Shown piece by piece: positions 17,098-26,708 of a DNA stretch of 64,000 nucleotides (position 1 is its first letter; each line of letters opens with the position of its first letter). Position numbers and translations under genes: made by a program. The notes beneath the pieces are model-generated. The model made no database searches. It was not told where the DNA came from and was given only the letters and a program-made list of their open reading frames with translations. The stretch is from Novosphingobium album (ex Hu et al. 2023) (GTDB lineage: Bacteria; Pseudomonadota; Alphaproteobacteria; Sphingomonadales; Sphingomonadaceae), in contig NZ_JALHLE010000013.1 in assembly GCF_022832385.1 (NCBI RefSeq), positions 87,042-151,041 on the forward strand, read 5' to 3'.

Positions 17098-17353
17098 GTT
17101 GGGAAATCCTTGTCTTTCAAACCCCGGAATGGGTGGAAATCTAAGGGCGCCGCCCCGCGACTACAAGCAAAACCGGGCCTGCATGGCCGCGCCACTCGAC
17201 GAACGGCAAATGGGGATCGATATTGGTTGCAAACCGGGGTTTCCCGCCGGCTTTGCCAAATATGGCGAACAGACCGCTTCCCTCAGCGCCGCTTCATTGG
17301 ATAAGCTAAGCCGGAACATAATAATGGATCTTCCAACCCGAGGGAGCACAGGC

Positions 17354-17800
17354 ATGAGAAGGATCGCGGCAACCGGAATACTAGCCCTGATGACCGCGCA
17401 ACCCGCCAGCGCTCAGGAAGGCGGTATGGAAGGCACGCCATCACCGGCCGTGATCGATCAAAGCAACGCCGAGCACTATGTCTGGGGCGGGGTCAACGAT
17501 GGCTGGCACCTTCTGAAGCGCCGCGATCTCAGCATCATTCGTGAGCGGATGGTACCGGGCGGCGCGGAAGTGCCTCACCGCCACGCGAAATCGCGCCAAT
17601 TCTTCCAGGTCCTTGCAGGCGAGCTTTCGATACGGACGGAAACGGGCATGCTGACGATCAAGGCGGGCCAAGGTGCCGAGATCGCACCCGGCCTGCTGCA
17701 TCAGGCGATCAACGGCACGAACGAGCCCGCGGAATTTCTCGTCGTGTCGATGCCCCCGAGCCACGGCGACCGGATCGAAGGATCGTTCCCGACACCTTGA
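17354..17800 (+). CDS. Exported cupin-domain protein
   Basis: Encodes 148 aa with a clear signal peptide (MRRIAATGILALMTAQPASAQ; cleavage after ASA). The mature part is a single cupin: RERMVPGGAEVPHRHAKSRQ supplies the two His of motif 1 and LLHQAINGTNEPAEFLVVS motif 2. GAGGGAG lies upstream of ATG 17354. Such periplasmic cupins often bind a metal or a small ligand; no enzymatic role can be assigned. It converges with fdhD, leaving 16 nt between the stops. Confidence 0.8.
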   Translation: MRRIAATGILALMTAQPASAQEGGMEGTPSPAVIDQSNAEHYVWGGVNDGWHLLKRRDLSIIRERMVPGGAEVPHRHAKSRQFFQVLAGELSIRTETGMLTIKAGQGAEIAPGLLHQAINGTNEPAEFLVVSMPPSHGDRIEGSFPTP

Positions 17801-17816
17801 GAGAACAACCGCGCGT

Positions 17817-18596
17817 TCAGCACAGCAACAGCATCGAATCGTCGCGTGCCACTACGGCCAGCGAAAGGCCCGCCGCCTTCGCACGGCGCGCTGCTAGGTC
17901 AGTGGGTGCAGAGATCGTCACCAGCAGCGGGCACCCCGCACGCACGGTCTTTTCGACCAGTTCGTAGGAACAGCGCGAGGTCATCACGATGAAGCCTTCG
18001 GACGCGGCGATCCCCTGCCGCGCCATCGCGCCCACCAGCTTGTCGAGCGCGTTGTGGCGGCCGACGTCCTCGCGCACCAGCAGCAGTTCACCGTCCTCGC
18101 GGACGAAGGCCGCTGCGTGGGTCGCGCGGGTGAGTCGACCGAGCGGCAGGCGTTTGGCGAAGGCATCGAGCGCGCGGCGGATGGCCTCGGGCTTGGCCGC
18201 GCTGCGGCGGGACAGCGCAGGGAGCGGGCGCAGCGCGGCTTCCACCCCCTCGATCCCGCAGATGCCGCAGGAACTGTCACCCACCCGGCGCCGCGCCCGT
18301 TCGAGGATCGGGCCGAGGCGGTCGGCGGGAAGGTTGACGCGCGCGACATGGCCGGTGCCCCATTCGCCATTCTCCACCGTGTGCAGCGCGACTTCGCCCA
18401 CCTCGCCCGGCGCAGCCAGTCCCTCGGCCATGAGGAAGCCGGTTACGAAGTCCTCCAGATCGATCGGGCTCGCCATCATCACGGCATAAGCAATGCCGTT
18501 GGTTTCGATCGCGACGGGAGCCTCCACGGGCACGTCCATTTCGCGCGGCGCGTCCGCCGGTTCGCGGTAGGCGCTTCGCCGGACCTGTACCTGCAC
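17817..18596 (-). CDS. fdhD: Formate dehydrogenase accessory sulfurtransferase FdhD
   Basis: Encodes 259 aa. The redox-active CxxC is in DSSCGICGIEG (about residue 108-116); flanking blocks LEDFVTGFLMAEGL and FVREDGELLLVREDVGRHNALDKLVG are typical of FdhD. FdhD moves sulfur to the bis-MGD cofactor so that formate dehydrogenase becomes active. No formate dehydrogenase gene is in this window, so its client lies elsewhere. The start is a GTG at 18596; no closer ATG agrees with the family length. Confidence 0.93.
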   Translation of the reverse strand: MQVQVRRSAYREPADAPREMDVPVEAPVAIETNGIAYAVMMASPIDLEDFVTGFLMAEGLAAPGEVGEVALHTVENGEWGTGHVARVNLPADRLGPILERARRRVGDSSCGICGIEGVEAALRPLPALSRRSAAKPEAIRRALDAFAKRLPLGRLTRATHAAAFVREDGELLLVREDVGRHNALDKLVGAMARQGIAASEGFIVMTSRCSYELVEKTVRAGCPLLVTISAPTDLAARRAKAAGLSLAVVARDDSMLLLC

Positions 18597-19072
18597 GGCG
18601 CCCGCTGCTGCTTCCCGAAATTCCAGTTCCCTGCTCCTGCCTCAACCCGGCGGCGATCCGGGCCCGCTCTCATAGCGCGTGGTCACGGCAAGGTCATCCA
18701 GGCACCCGAACGCCTCTTCCCTTTGACCTTCAGGGCAGAAATTTTCGCTAGCCACACCAAAACCGGTGACATCTCATTTGTATCCGAACAGCATCCAAAT
18801 TTGAGTTATTCATACAAATTCGTCTGAATATGCATACAACATGTAAATTCGCATCGTACCTGCGGTACGCCCCGGCGATGCCCTGCCCCCCCACTTGCCC
18901 ACAGACGAAGCCAATTTGGCTTGCGGCGGCGGAGCGGTTTCCCCTAAACGCGCCCCTCATTCCGGCGTTTCGCACCAGAATAAAGGGGCAAGCAGGTCGT
19001 CACCCGGAATGGCTCGAGGCTCGGCTTAGGCGCCCGTCTCCTATCCTGTTCAACAAGATCGGTACGCACCAA
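18597..19072. other. Intergenic region upstream of the acc operon
   Basis: About 475 bp without a convincing gene between fdhD (minus) and accD (plus). The stretch 18735-18855 is strongly AT-rich (several ATTCATACA / TATGCATAC words) and is the best place for the acc promoter. A 15-bp dyad follows at 18855-18869. The remaining ~200 bp up to the accD start would be a long 5' leader; no known riboswitch was recognised in it. Confidence 0.6.
18855..18869. promoter_or_regulatory. Dyad CGTACC-TGC-GGTACG upstream of accD
   Basis: Perfect 6-bp inverted repeat with a 3-bp centre, just downstream of the AT-rich block in front of the acc operon. It is a candidate operator; no regulator is known for it. 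Confidence 0.4.
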
Positions 19073-19921
19073 ATGAGTTGGCTCAGCAAGGTTCGCAATT
19101 CGCTTTCCAGTCTGGCGAAACGCGACACCCCCGACAATCTCTGGATGAAATGCCCGAGCTGCGGCGAGATGCTGTTCGCGAAGGATTTCGAAGCCAACCT
19201 GTCTGTCTGCCCGCATTGCCAGCACCACGGCCGCATCGCCACGCAGGCCCGTTTCGACCTGCTGCTCGATGCCGGTTATGTGGTCCTGCCGACGCCGAAG
19301 GTGCCCGAGAACCCGCTCGGCTTCCGCGACACCAAGAAATACCCCGACCGCCTCAAGGCCGCCCGCGCCGCCAACCCCTTCCCCGACGCGCTCACCAATG
19401 CGTGCGGCACGGTCGATGGCCGCAAGGCAGTGCTCGGCGTGCAGGACTTCAGGTTCATGGGCGGCTCGATGGGCATGGCCGTGGGCGAAGCCTTCGTCGC
19501 TGGCGTTGAACGCGCAATCGCCGAAAACTGCGCTTACGTGATCTGCACCGCGGCGGGCGGCGCCCGCATGCAGGAGGGCATCCTCTCGCTGATGCAAATG
19601 CCCAAGACCACCGTGGCCACCCGGAGCCTTGCCGCCGCTGGCCTTCCCTACATCGTGATCCTGACCGATCCCACCACCGGCGGCGTCACCGCGAGCTATG
19701 CCATGCTCGGTGACGTGCAGATCGCCGAACCGGGCGCGCTCATCGGCTTTGCCGGCCAGCGCGTGATCCAGGACACCATCCGTGAAAAACTCCCCGACGG
19801 CTTCCAGCGCGCCGAATACCTCCATGCCCACGGCATGGTGGACATGGTGGTCCACCGCAAGGACCTGAAGACCACGCTGGCAACGCTGCTCGAGTATCTT
19901 GAACGAAAGGACGTCGCGTGA
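19073..19921 (+). CDS. accD: Acetyl-CoA carboxylase carboxyltransferase subunit beta
   Basis: Encodes 282 aa starting [13 protein letters not shown]. The N-terminal zinc ribbon is intact (MKCPSCGEM ... [11 protein letters not shown]), followed by the crotonase-fold carboxyltransferase core with [18 protein letters not shown] and [17 protein letters not shown]. With AccA it transfers the carboxyl group from carboxybiotin to acetyl-CoA. It is the first gene of a four-gene operon holding all ACC subunits; its stop overlaps the accB GTG. Confidence 0.95.
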   Translation: MSWLSKVRNSLSSLAKRDTPDNLWMKCPSCGEMLFAKDFEANLSVCPHCQHHGRIATQARFDLLLDAGYVVLPTPKVPENPLGFRDTKKYPDRLKAARAANPFPDALTNACGTVDGRKAVLGVQDFRFMGGSMGMAVGEAFVAGVERAIAENCAYVICTAAGGARMQEGILSLMQMPKTTVATRSLAAAGLPYIVILTDPTTGGVTASYAMLGDVQIAEPGALIGFAGQRVIQDTIREKLPDGFQRAEYLHAHGMVDMVVHRKDLKTTLATLLEYLERKDVA

Positions 19922-20379
19922 ATATCGATAGCGCTCTGGTTCGTGAGCTGGCCGAACTGCTGGCCGAAACCGGCCTCTCGGAAATCGAAGTGGAGGACGG
20001 CGACCGCAAGATCCGCGTCAGCCGCCAGCTGATCCAGCAGATGACCGCAGCCATGGCGCCTGCCATGCCGATGGCGGCACCTGCCGCTCCGGCTGCCGTG
20101 CCCGCCGCTGCGCCTGCAGCCGAAGCCGCCCCTGCGGCTGCTCCGGTCGATGCCGTGAAGTCGCCGATGGTCGGCACCGTCTATCTTGCTCCCGAGCCGG
20201 GCGCTGCGGACTTCATCTCGGTCGGCAAGACAGTGAAGGCGGGCGACGTACTGCTGATCGTGGAGGCCATGAAGGTGATGAACCAGATCACCGCACCCAA
20301 ATCGGGCACCATCACCGCCATTCTCGTCGAGAACCAGCAGCCGGTCGAATTCGACCAGCCGCTCGTGGTGATCGGCTGA
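19918..20379 (+). CDS. accB: Biotin carboxyl carrier protein of acetyl-CoA carboxylase
   Basis: Encodes 153 aa. A short N-terminal helical domain, an Ala/Pro linker (about 45-77) and a biotinyl domain with EAMKVMN, in which Lys119 is the biotinylation site, make the normal BCCP layout. The start is a GTG overlapping the accD stop (GTGA), so translation is coupled. It carries biotin between AccC and the AccAD carboxyltransferase. Confidence 0.95.
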   Translation: MNIDSALVRELAELLAETGLSEIEVEDGDRKIRVSRQLIQQMTAAMAPAMPMAAPAAPAAVPAAAPAAEAAPAAAPVDAVKSPMVGTVYLAPEPGAADFISVGKTVKAGDVLLIVEAMKVMNQITAPKSGTITAILVENQQPVEFDQPLVVIG

Positions 20380-20393
20380 GAGCGGGGCGCCTT

Positions 20394-21743
20394 ATGGCCA
20401 TCAAACGCCTCCTGATTGCCAACCGCGGCGAAATCGCACTGCGTATCCATCGCGCCGCGCGCGAGATGGGCATCGAGACGGTCGCGGTGCACTCAACCGC
20501 CGATGCCGACGCCATGCACGTCCGGCTGGCCGACCATGCCGTCTGCATTGGCCCGCCGGCTGCCGCGAACAGCTATCTCAACATAGCCGCGATCATCTCG
20601 GCCGCCGAGATCACCCATGCCGACGCGATCCACCCCGGCTACGGATTCCTTTCGGAAAACGCCCGCTTCGCCGAGATCGTCGAGGCGCATGACATCGCAT
20701 GGGTCGGCCCCAAGCCCGAGCACATTCGCACCATGGGCGACAAGGTCGAGGCCAAGCGCACCGCCGGTGCCCTCGGCCTGCCGCTGGTCCCGGGCTCGGA
20801 CGGCGCCATCGAGGACTTCGACGAGGCGCGCGCGATGGCCGAAAAGATCGGCTACCCGGTGATCATCAAGGCCGCTTCGGGCGGCGGCGGGCGCGGCATG
20901 AAGGTCGTGAATTCGGCCGACGAGCTGGAAAGCCAGATGGGGCAGGCCCGCTCGGAAGCGAAAGCCGCTTTCGGCGATGCCACCGTCTACATGGAAAAGT
21001 ACCTCGGCAATCCGCGGCACATCGAATTCCAGGTCTTCGGTGACGGCAACGGCCATGCCGTCCATCTGGGCGAACGCGACTGCTCGCTGCAGCGCCGCCA
21101 CCAGAAGGTGCTGGAGGAAGCGCCCTCCCCGGTCATCACGCCCGAAGAGCGCGAACGCATGGGCGGGATCGTCGCCAAAGCCATGGCCGACATGGGCTAT
21201 CGCGGCGCCGGCACGATCGAGTTCCTGTGGGAAAACGGCGAGTTCTACTTCATCGAGATGAACACCCGCCTGCAGGTGGAACATCCGGTCACCGAAGCGA
21301 TCACCGGCGTCGATCTGGTGCGCGAACAGATCCGCATCGCCGCGGGCGAGCCGCTCTCGTTCACGCAGGATGAACTGGAGTTCAAGGGCCACGCCATCGA
21401 GTGCCGCATCAATGCGGAAGACCCGTGGACCTTCACGCCCTCGCCGGGCGAAGTGAAGGGCTATCACGCCGCAGGCGGCCTGAACGTGCGCGTCGATTCC
21501 GGGCTCTACGCCGGTTACCGCATTCCGCCCTACTACGATTCCATGATCGGCAAGCTGATCGTCTCGGGCCGCACGCGCGAAGGCGCAATCATGCGCCTCA
21601 AGCGCGCACTTGAGGAGATGGTCATCGAGGGCGTCAAGACCTCGATCCCGCTGCATCAGGCGCTGCTGGAGGACCCCGAGTTCAACAGCGGCGACTACAC
21701 GATCAAGTGGCTCGAAGAGTGGCTGGCGAAGAGGTCCGTATGA
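20394..21743 (+). CDS. accC: Biotin carboxylase subunit of acetyl-CoA carboxylase
   Basis: Encodes 449 aa, the usual length for AccC. Visible motifs are the N-terminal [13 protein letters not shown], the Gly-rich ATP loop [12 protein letters not shown] (about 163-172), the catalytic [19 protein letters not shown] and the [14 protein letters not shown] block. It carboxylates biotin on AccB using bicarbonate and ATP. It starts 14 nt after accB and its stop overlaps accA by 4 nt. Confidence 0.96.
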   Translation: MAIKRLLIANRGEIALRIHRAAREMGIETVAVHSTADADAMHVRLADHAVCIGPPAAANSYLNIAAIISAAEITHADAIHPGYGFLSENARFAEIVEAHDIAWVGPKPEHIRTMGDKVEAKRTAGALGLPLVPGSDGAIEDFDEARAMAEKIGYPVIIKAASGGGGRGMKVVNSADELESQMGQARSEAKAAFGDATVYMEKYLGNPRHIEFQVFGDGNGHAVHLGERDCSLQRRHQKVLEEAPSPVITPEERERMGGIVAKAMADMGYRGAGTIEFLWENGEFYFIEMNTRLQVEHPVTEAITGVDLVREQIRIAAGEPLSFTQDELEFKGHAIECRINAEDPWTFTPSPGEVKGYHAAGGLNVRVDSGLYAGYRIPPYYDSMIGKLIVSGRTREGAIMRLKRALEEMVIEGVKTSIPLHQALLEDPEFNSGDYTIKWLEEWLAKRSV

Positions 21744-22687
21744 TTTCGTTCCTGGACTTCGAAAAGCCGGTCGCCGAGCTGGAAATGCGGATCGCCGAAC
21801 TGCGCGCGACCGCCGACGGCAGCGACCTCGACATCGAAGCGGAAATCCGGAAGCTGGAGAAGAAAAGTGCGGCCCTCCTCGCCAGCACTTACGGCAAGCT
21901 CTCGCCCTGGCAGAAGACGCAGGTCGCGCGCCATCCGCAGCGTCCGCATTTCGTCGACTACATCCGGCTGTCCTTCACCGATTTCGTGCCTCTGGGTGGC
22001 GACCGCCTCTATGGCGAGGACGCCGCGATCATCGGCGGGCTGGCGAAGCTCGATGGCCGCAAGGTCATGGTGATCGGTCACGAAAAGGGCCACGACACCG
22101 CCAGCCGCATCAAGCACAACTTCGGCATGGCCAAGCCCGAAGGCTACCGCAAGGCGATCCGCCTGATGGAAATGGCCAGCAAGTTCGGCCTGCCGGTCGT
22201 CACGCTGGTGGACACGGCAGGCGCCTTCCCCGGCGTCGAGGCGGAAGAACGCGGTCAGGCCGAGGCCATCGCCCGCTCGACCGAGGCCTGCCTTGCTCTT
22301 GCGGTGCCGATGGTCGCAGCGATCGTCGGCGAAGGCGGTTCGGGCGGCGCGGTCGCCATTGCCAGCGCCAACAAGGTGCTGATGCTGGAACATGCCGTCT
22401 ATTCGGTGATCTCACCCGAGGGCGCATCCTCGATCCTGTGGCGCACGCCGGACAAGGCCGCCGATGCCGCCACGGCCATGAAGGTGACCGCGCAGGACCT
22501 GCTGGACCTGAACGTGATCGACGGGATCGTGCCCGAGCCCACCGGCGGCGCTCATCGCGATCCGGCCCGGACCGCGCGCGCCCTTGCCGATGCACTGGGT
22601 CGGGAACTCGCAGCGCTGGAGACCTTGGACCCGGCCGGGCTCCTGAGCCAGCGCGAGGACAGGTTCCTGGCCATCGGGTCGCTTTGA
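21740..22687 (+). CDS. accA: Acetyl-CoA carboxylase carboxyltransferase subunit alpha
   Basis: Encodes 315 aa starting [15 protein letters not shown], the standard AccA N-terminus. Core signatures include [38 protein letters not shown] and [17 protein letters not shown] 21740 overlaps the accC stop (ATGA) and has GAGG upstream; an earlier in-frame start inside accC is not needed. Having accA next to accD, accB and accC is uncommon among Proteobacteria. Confidence 0.95.
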   Translation: MISFLDFEKPVAELEMRIAELRATADGSDLDIEAEIRKLEKKSAALLASTYGKLSPWQKTQVARHPQRPHFVDYIRLSFTDFVPLGGDRLYGEDAAIIGGLAKLDGRKVMVIGHEKGHDTASRIKHNFGMAKPEGYRKAIRLMEMASKFGLPVVTLVDTAGAFPGVEAEERGQAEAIARSTEACLALAVPMVAAIVGEGGSGGAVAIASANKVLMLEHAVYSVISPEGASSILWRTPDKAADAATAMKVTAQDLLDLNVIDGIVPEPTGGAHRDPARTARALADALGRELAALETLDPAGLLSQREDRFLAIGSL

Positions 22688-22896
22688 CAGCCTGCAGGAA
22701 ACGGTTTCCGACCGAAAAATCGCACAGCGTCAGCAAAGGGCGCGCGAATTTTTCGGGCACCATGTCCGGTTAATGGCAATGGACGCTGGAGCCTCCAACC
22801 GGTAGTCAAAAAGCCCGGCAAGACCCTTGCAGCGGCAAGGGCAGGCAGGTCACCGCAACGCGGGCAAAAGACCGGCAAACGGGGTCGAATTATTCC

Positions 22897-25371
22897 ATGA
22901 GCCTGAGACTGCGATTTCCTATTGGCAGCAGCGTGCTTGCGGCAAGCGCGCTGATCACGGCTGCTGCAGTCTATGCCGCGCAGGACCACGAACCAGACGC
23001 TGTTGTGGATGCCATGCCGGCTGCGGCCGAAGCACAGGCAGCAATGATCGAGCCGATGCTCGAAAAGTACTGCTCGCGCTGCCACAACGATTTCGACATG
23101 GTCGCCAATCTCTCGGTCGAGGACCTCAAGGCCAGCGACCTGCGCACCGGCAAGCATGCCGCAGAGTGGGAAAAGATCCTGCGCCGCGTCGCTGCCGGGG
23201 AAATGCCGCCTCACTCGAAGCCGCAGCCTGACCCGGCCAAGCGCGCGGCCTTCGTGCAATGGCTCGGCCAGTCGCGCGCGAGTTTCGCCGCAGCCAATCC
23301 CGATCCGGGCAAGGCCACGCTGCGCCGCCTCAACCGCTACGAATATGCCAACGCGGTGCGCGACCTGCTCTCACTCGACGTGGATTTCAGCCGCGAACTG
23401 CCGCAGGACAATTCCGGCTTCGGCTTCGACAACATCGCCGATGTGCTGACCGTTTCGCCCACGCTGATGGAGCGCTACATTGCGGTGGCAGGCAAGGTCG
23501 GGCGGCTGGCGACCGGCCTCACCTCGCGCCGCGAATTCGTGACGACCTGGCAGGTCCCCAAAGACGGCTCGGTCAAGAACTCGGGCGTGCCCGCCTACAA
23601 CGAACGGGCGAGCGCGGATCTGCCGCTGGCCTCGCGCGGGGGCGCTGCTTTCGAATATTTCGCCCGCTACGACGGCACTTACGAAATCGCCGCCTGGCTG
23701 AATTCCAATACCAACAACGAGACCGACCGCCTCACCGAAGACCGCTACAGCGTGCGTGTGCCGGTCAAGGCGGGGGCACACCTCGTGGGCCTCTCGTTCC
23801 GCCGCCAGTACTGGCCGGACGAGACCGTGCAGACGCTGCACAATGATACCGACAAGGTGCCGCTGCCACTCGATCCTCCCACCAAGCTTCCGCTCGACGT
23901 CTGGGTGGATGGTCAGCGGGTCTCCACGCTGGAGGTGCCGTCCTACCGGATGCACCAGCGCTACTCGCAGCAGAACTTCCCACGCGACGTGCTGCAGGTG
24001 GATGTGGCTGGGCCTTACGACGCCGTGGGCGTGCCAGACACGCCGAGCCGCCGTGCAGTGTTCCTGTGCCATCCGAAGAAGGCTTCGCAGGAAGAGGCCT
24101 GCGCGCACAAGATCATTTCTACACTGGCCCGGCGCGCCTGGCGCCGTCCGGTTGGGGAATTCGACATTGCCCCGCTGATGCAGATCTATGCAGGCGAACG
24201 CACGGCATCCGATTTCGAACACGGCGTGGAAGCCGCGCTGGAAGCAATCCTCGTCTCTCCCGAATTCCTGTTCGTCGTCGAGCATGACCCGGCGGGCGCC
24301 CTGCCCGGCAGTGTCCACACCGTGTCCGATCTGGAACTGGCGACGCGGCTTTCGCTGTTCCTGTGGAGCAGCATTCCCGACGATCACCTGCTCTCGCTCG
24401 CCGAGCAGGGCAAGCTCCGCAAGCCCGGCGTGCTCGATGCCGAAATCACCCGTATGCTGGATGATCCCAGGGCGAAGGCACTGACCGGAAACTTCGCCGG
24501 ACAGTGGCTCTACTTGCGCAACCTCGACCAGCAGAAACCAGACATCGACGTCTTCCCGAAATTCGACACGCGCCTCAAGCAGGCCATGGCGACCGAAACC
24601 GAGATGTTCTTCGCGAGCATCCTCAATGACAACCGGCCGGTGACGGACTTCATCGAGGCCAACTACACCTTCCTCAACCAGCGCCTTGCCGAGCACTATG
24701 GCATCCCCGGCGTGACCGGTACGGCGTTCCGCAAGGTTGCGCTGAAGCCCGAGTGGCATCGTGGCGGGCTGCTGGGGCAGGCGAGCATCCTGACCGTGAC
24801 GTCGTACAACAACCACACCTCGGTGGTGCGGCGCGGCAAGTGGATCCTCGACAATATCCTAGCCTCGCCCCCTCCTCCGCCGCCCGCCAACGTGCCCGCG
24901 CTCAAGACCGAGCATGATGGCCGCCAGTTGAGCGCGCGCGAGCAGCTCGAACTTCACCGCGCCAACCCGAGCTGCGCTGCCTGCCATGTGAAGATGGACC
25001 CGCTGGGCTTCGCGCTGGAGAACTTCAACGCGGTCGGCGGCTGGCGCACCATCGATGCGGGCCAGCCCATCGACAACGGCGCGGTGCTGCCCGACGGCAC
25101 GAAATTCGCAGGGATCAGCGGCCTTCAGAAGATCCTGATGGACCGCAAGGACGAGTTCGCACAGGCCTTCACCGAGCGGCTGATGATCTACGCCCTCGCC
25201 CGCGGCCTCGGCGCGCAGGACATGCCCGCAGTGCGCGAGATCGCCAGCGATGCCGCCGCCGATAGCTATCGCGTGCGCGCCATCATCAAGGGCATTGCCG
25301 CCAGCCCTGCCTTCACCATGCGCAAGACCCCCGAACCCTTCAAAGCCGCCTACGGGAGCCCGATGAAATGA
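22897..25371 (+). CDS. Exported dihaem c-type cytochrome with DUF1592/DUF1588/DUF1585-type domains
   Basis: Encodes 824 aa with an N-terminal signal segment (SVLAASALITAAAVYA). The first CxxCH (YCSRCHND, about residue 60) belongs to a planctomycete-type cytochrome domain; MPPHSKPQPD, RRLNRYEYANAVRDLL and FGFDNIADVLTVSPTLMERY are DUF1587-type signatures. The second CxxCH (SCAACHVKMDPLGFALENF) lies near the C-terminus in a DUF1588/1585 context. Expected location is the periplasm. It overlaps the DUF1552 gene by 4 nt, a pairing common in myxobacteria and planctomycetes. The reaction is unknown. Confidence 0.85.
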   Translation: MSLRLRFPIGSSVLAASALITAAAVYAAQDHEPDAVVDAMPAAAEAQAAMIEPMLEKYCSRCHNDFDMVANLSVEDLKASDLRTGKHAAEWEKILRRVAAGEMPPHSKPQPDPAKRAAFVQWLGQSRASFAAANPDPGKATLRRLNRYEYANAVRDLLSLDVDFSRELPQDNSGFGFDNIADVLTVSPTLMERYIAVAGKVGRLATGLTSRREFVTTWQVPKDGSVKNSGVPAYNERASADLPLASRGGAAFEYFARYDGTYEIAAWLNSNTNNETDRLTEDRYSVRVPVKAGAHLVGLSFRRQYWPDETVQTLHNDTDKVPLPLDPPTKLPLDVWVDGQRVSTLEVPSYRMHQRYSQQNFPRDVLQVDVAGPYDAVGVPDTPSRRAVFLCHPKKASQEEACAHKIISTLARRAWRRPVGEFDIAPLMQIYAGERTASDFEHGVEAALEAILVSPEFLFVVEHDPAGALPGSVHTVSDLELATRLSLFLWSSIPDDHLLSLAEQGKLRKPGVLDAEITRMLDDPRAKALTGNFAGQWLYLRNLDQQKPDIDVFPKFDTRLKQAMATETEMFFASILNDNRPVTDFIEANYTFLNQRLAEHYGIPGVTGTAFRKVALKPEWHRGGLLGQASILTVTSYNNHTSVVRRGKWILDNILASPPPPPPANVPALKTEHDGRQLSAREQLELHRANPSCAACHVKMDPLGFALENFNAVGGWRTIDAGQPIDNGAVLPDGTKFAGISGLQKILMDRKDEFAQAFTERLMIYALARGLGAQDMPAVREIASDAAADSYRVRAIIKGIAASPAFTMRKTPEPFKAAYGSPMK

Positions 25372-26708
25372 GGATCACCCGCAAGCCCCTCTCCCGCCGC
25401 ACCGTGCTGCGCGGCAGTGCCACGGCCATGGCCCTGCCCTTCCTCGAAGCGATGATGCCCAGCGCCAAGGCTGCGGACATCGGTCAGCGGCCCAAGCGGC
25501 TGCAGGTTTTCTATTCGCCCAATGGCATGACCATGCCCGAATACCGGCCTACGGGCGAAGGCGCGGACTTCACGCTGCCGTCCACGCTGGAGCCGCTCAC
25601 ACCGCACAAGGACACGATCGCCGTCGTGACTGGCCTCGGCCACCCGCAGGCGGCGGCGATGGGCGATGCGCCCGCCGGGCACGGCCGCTCCTGCCCGGCC
25701 TTCCTCACCGGTTCGCATGCCCGCCAGACCGAGGGCGCGGACATCCGCGCGGGCACGTCGATGGATCAGGTCTTCGCCGCGCATCTGGGCGATGCCACCC
25801 AGATCCCCTCGATGGAACTGAGCATCGACCTGCCGAGCATGGCGGGCAGCTGCGACATCAACTACTCCTGCGCCTATACCAACGGCATCTCCTGGCTGAC
25901 ACCCACAGTGCCGCTGCCGGTCGAGGCCAACCCCCGCGCCGTTTTCGAGCGGCTGTTCGGGGATGGCGAGGCGCTCGACGAGAAGAGCCGCCTCGCCCGG
26001 CTGCGCAAGCAGGCCTCGATCCTCGACTTCGTGATGGAGGACACCGCGCGCCTCTCCGGCAAGCTGGGCATGGAAGACCGGCACAAGCTCGACGAATACC
26101 TCGACGCCACCCGCGCCATCGAAAAGCGCATCCAGCGCGCAGAAAGCTCCCCGCCGCCCGCGCAGGCCGCGTCGATGATGCAACCCGCGGGCATTCCCGA
26201 CGATTTCGCCGAGCATGTAAAACTGATGATCGACCTGCAGATCCTCGCCATGCAGGCAGACATGACGCGGGTCGGCACCTTCATGATCGGGCGCGAACTG
26301 TCCAACCGCACCTATCCCGAAATTGGCGTGCCGGATTCGCACCACATGCTGAGCCACCACGGGAAAAATCCCGAAAAGATGGCACAGCTTGCCAAAATCA
26401 ATCACTATCACATGACCTTCTTCGCCTATGCCCTGCAGCGGATGAAGGAGACGAAAGACGGCGAAGGCAGCTTGTTCGACCGCACGCTGGTTATCCGCGG
26501 ATCGGCCTTCGGCGATTCCAACGAGCACGACTACATGGACTTGCCCATCGTCGTGTCCGGCGGGCTGGTGAAGGGCGGGCGCCACGTGAAGGTGCAGCAT
26601 GGCACCAGCATGTCGAACCTGATGCTGGCCGGGCTCAACCTGCTCGACGTTCCGGCCACCGCCTTCGGAGACAGTACCGGGCCGCTCAAGGAACTGATCA
26701 GTGCGTAA
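25368..26708 (+). CDS. Tat-exported DUF1552 family protein
   Basis: Encodes 446 aa. A twin-arginine signal (LSRRTVLRGSATAMALPFLEAM) opens the protein; RLQVFYSPNGMTMPEYRP, GHGRSCPAFLTGSHARQTEG and HHMLSHHGKNPEKMAQL are typical DUF1552 blocks, resembling a DUF1501/sulfatase-like alpha/beta hydrolase fold. Export by Tat implies folding, perhaps with a metal, before transport. It is translationally coupled to the dihaem protein upstream and overlaps the ankyrin gene by 8 nt. No activity is established for the family. Confidence 0.85.
   Translation: MRITRKPLSRRTVLRGSATAMALPFLEAMMPSAKAADIGQRPKRLQVFYSPNGMTMPEYRPTGEGADFTLPSTLEPLTPHKDTIAVVTGLGHPQAAAMGDAPAGHGRSCPAFLTGSHARQTEGADIRAGTSMDQVFAAHLGDATQIPSMELSIDLPSMAGSCDINYSCAYTNGISWLTPTVPLPVEANPRAVFERLFGDGEALDEKSRLARLRKQASILDFVMEDTARLSGKLGMEDRHKLDEYLDATRAIEKRIQRAESSPPPAQAASMMQPAGIPDDFAEHVKLMIDLQILAMQADMTRVGTFMIGRELSNRTYPEIGVPDSHHMLSHHGKNPEKMAQLAKINHYHMTFFAYALQRMKETKDGEGSLFDRTLVIRGSAFGDSNEHDYMDLPIVVSGGLVKGGRHVKVQHGTSMSNLMLAGLNLLDVPATAFGDSTGPLKELISA

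Noticed and set aside
15085..17304. Very long plus-strand open frame opposite xpaC/telA
   Set aside because: It is the antisense of two well-supported genes, is extremely rich in His, Arg and Gly as expected for a GC-rich shadow, and resembles no family.
18597..19072. N-terminally extended AccD starting at 18830
   Set aside because: The frame is open, but the added 81 residues do not resemble AccD, and MSWLSKVRN at 19073 is the standard family start.
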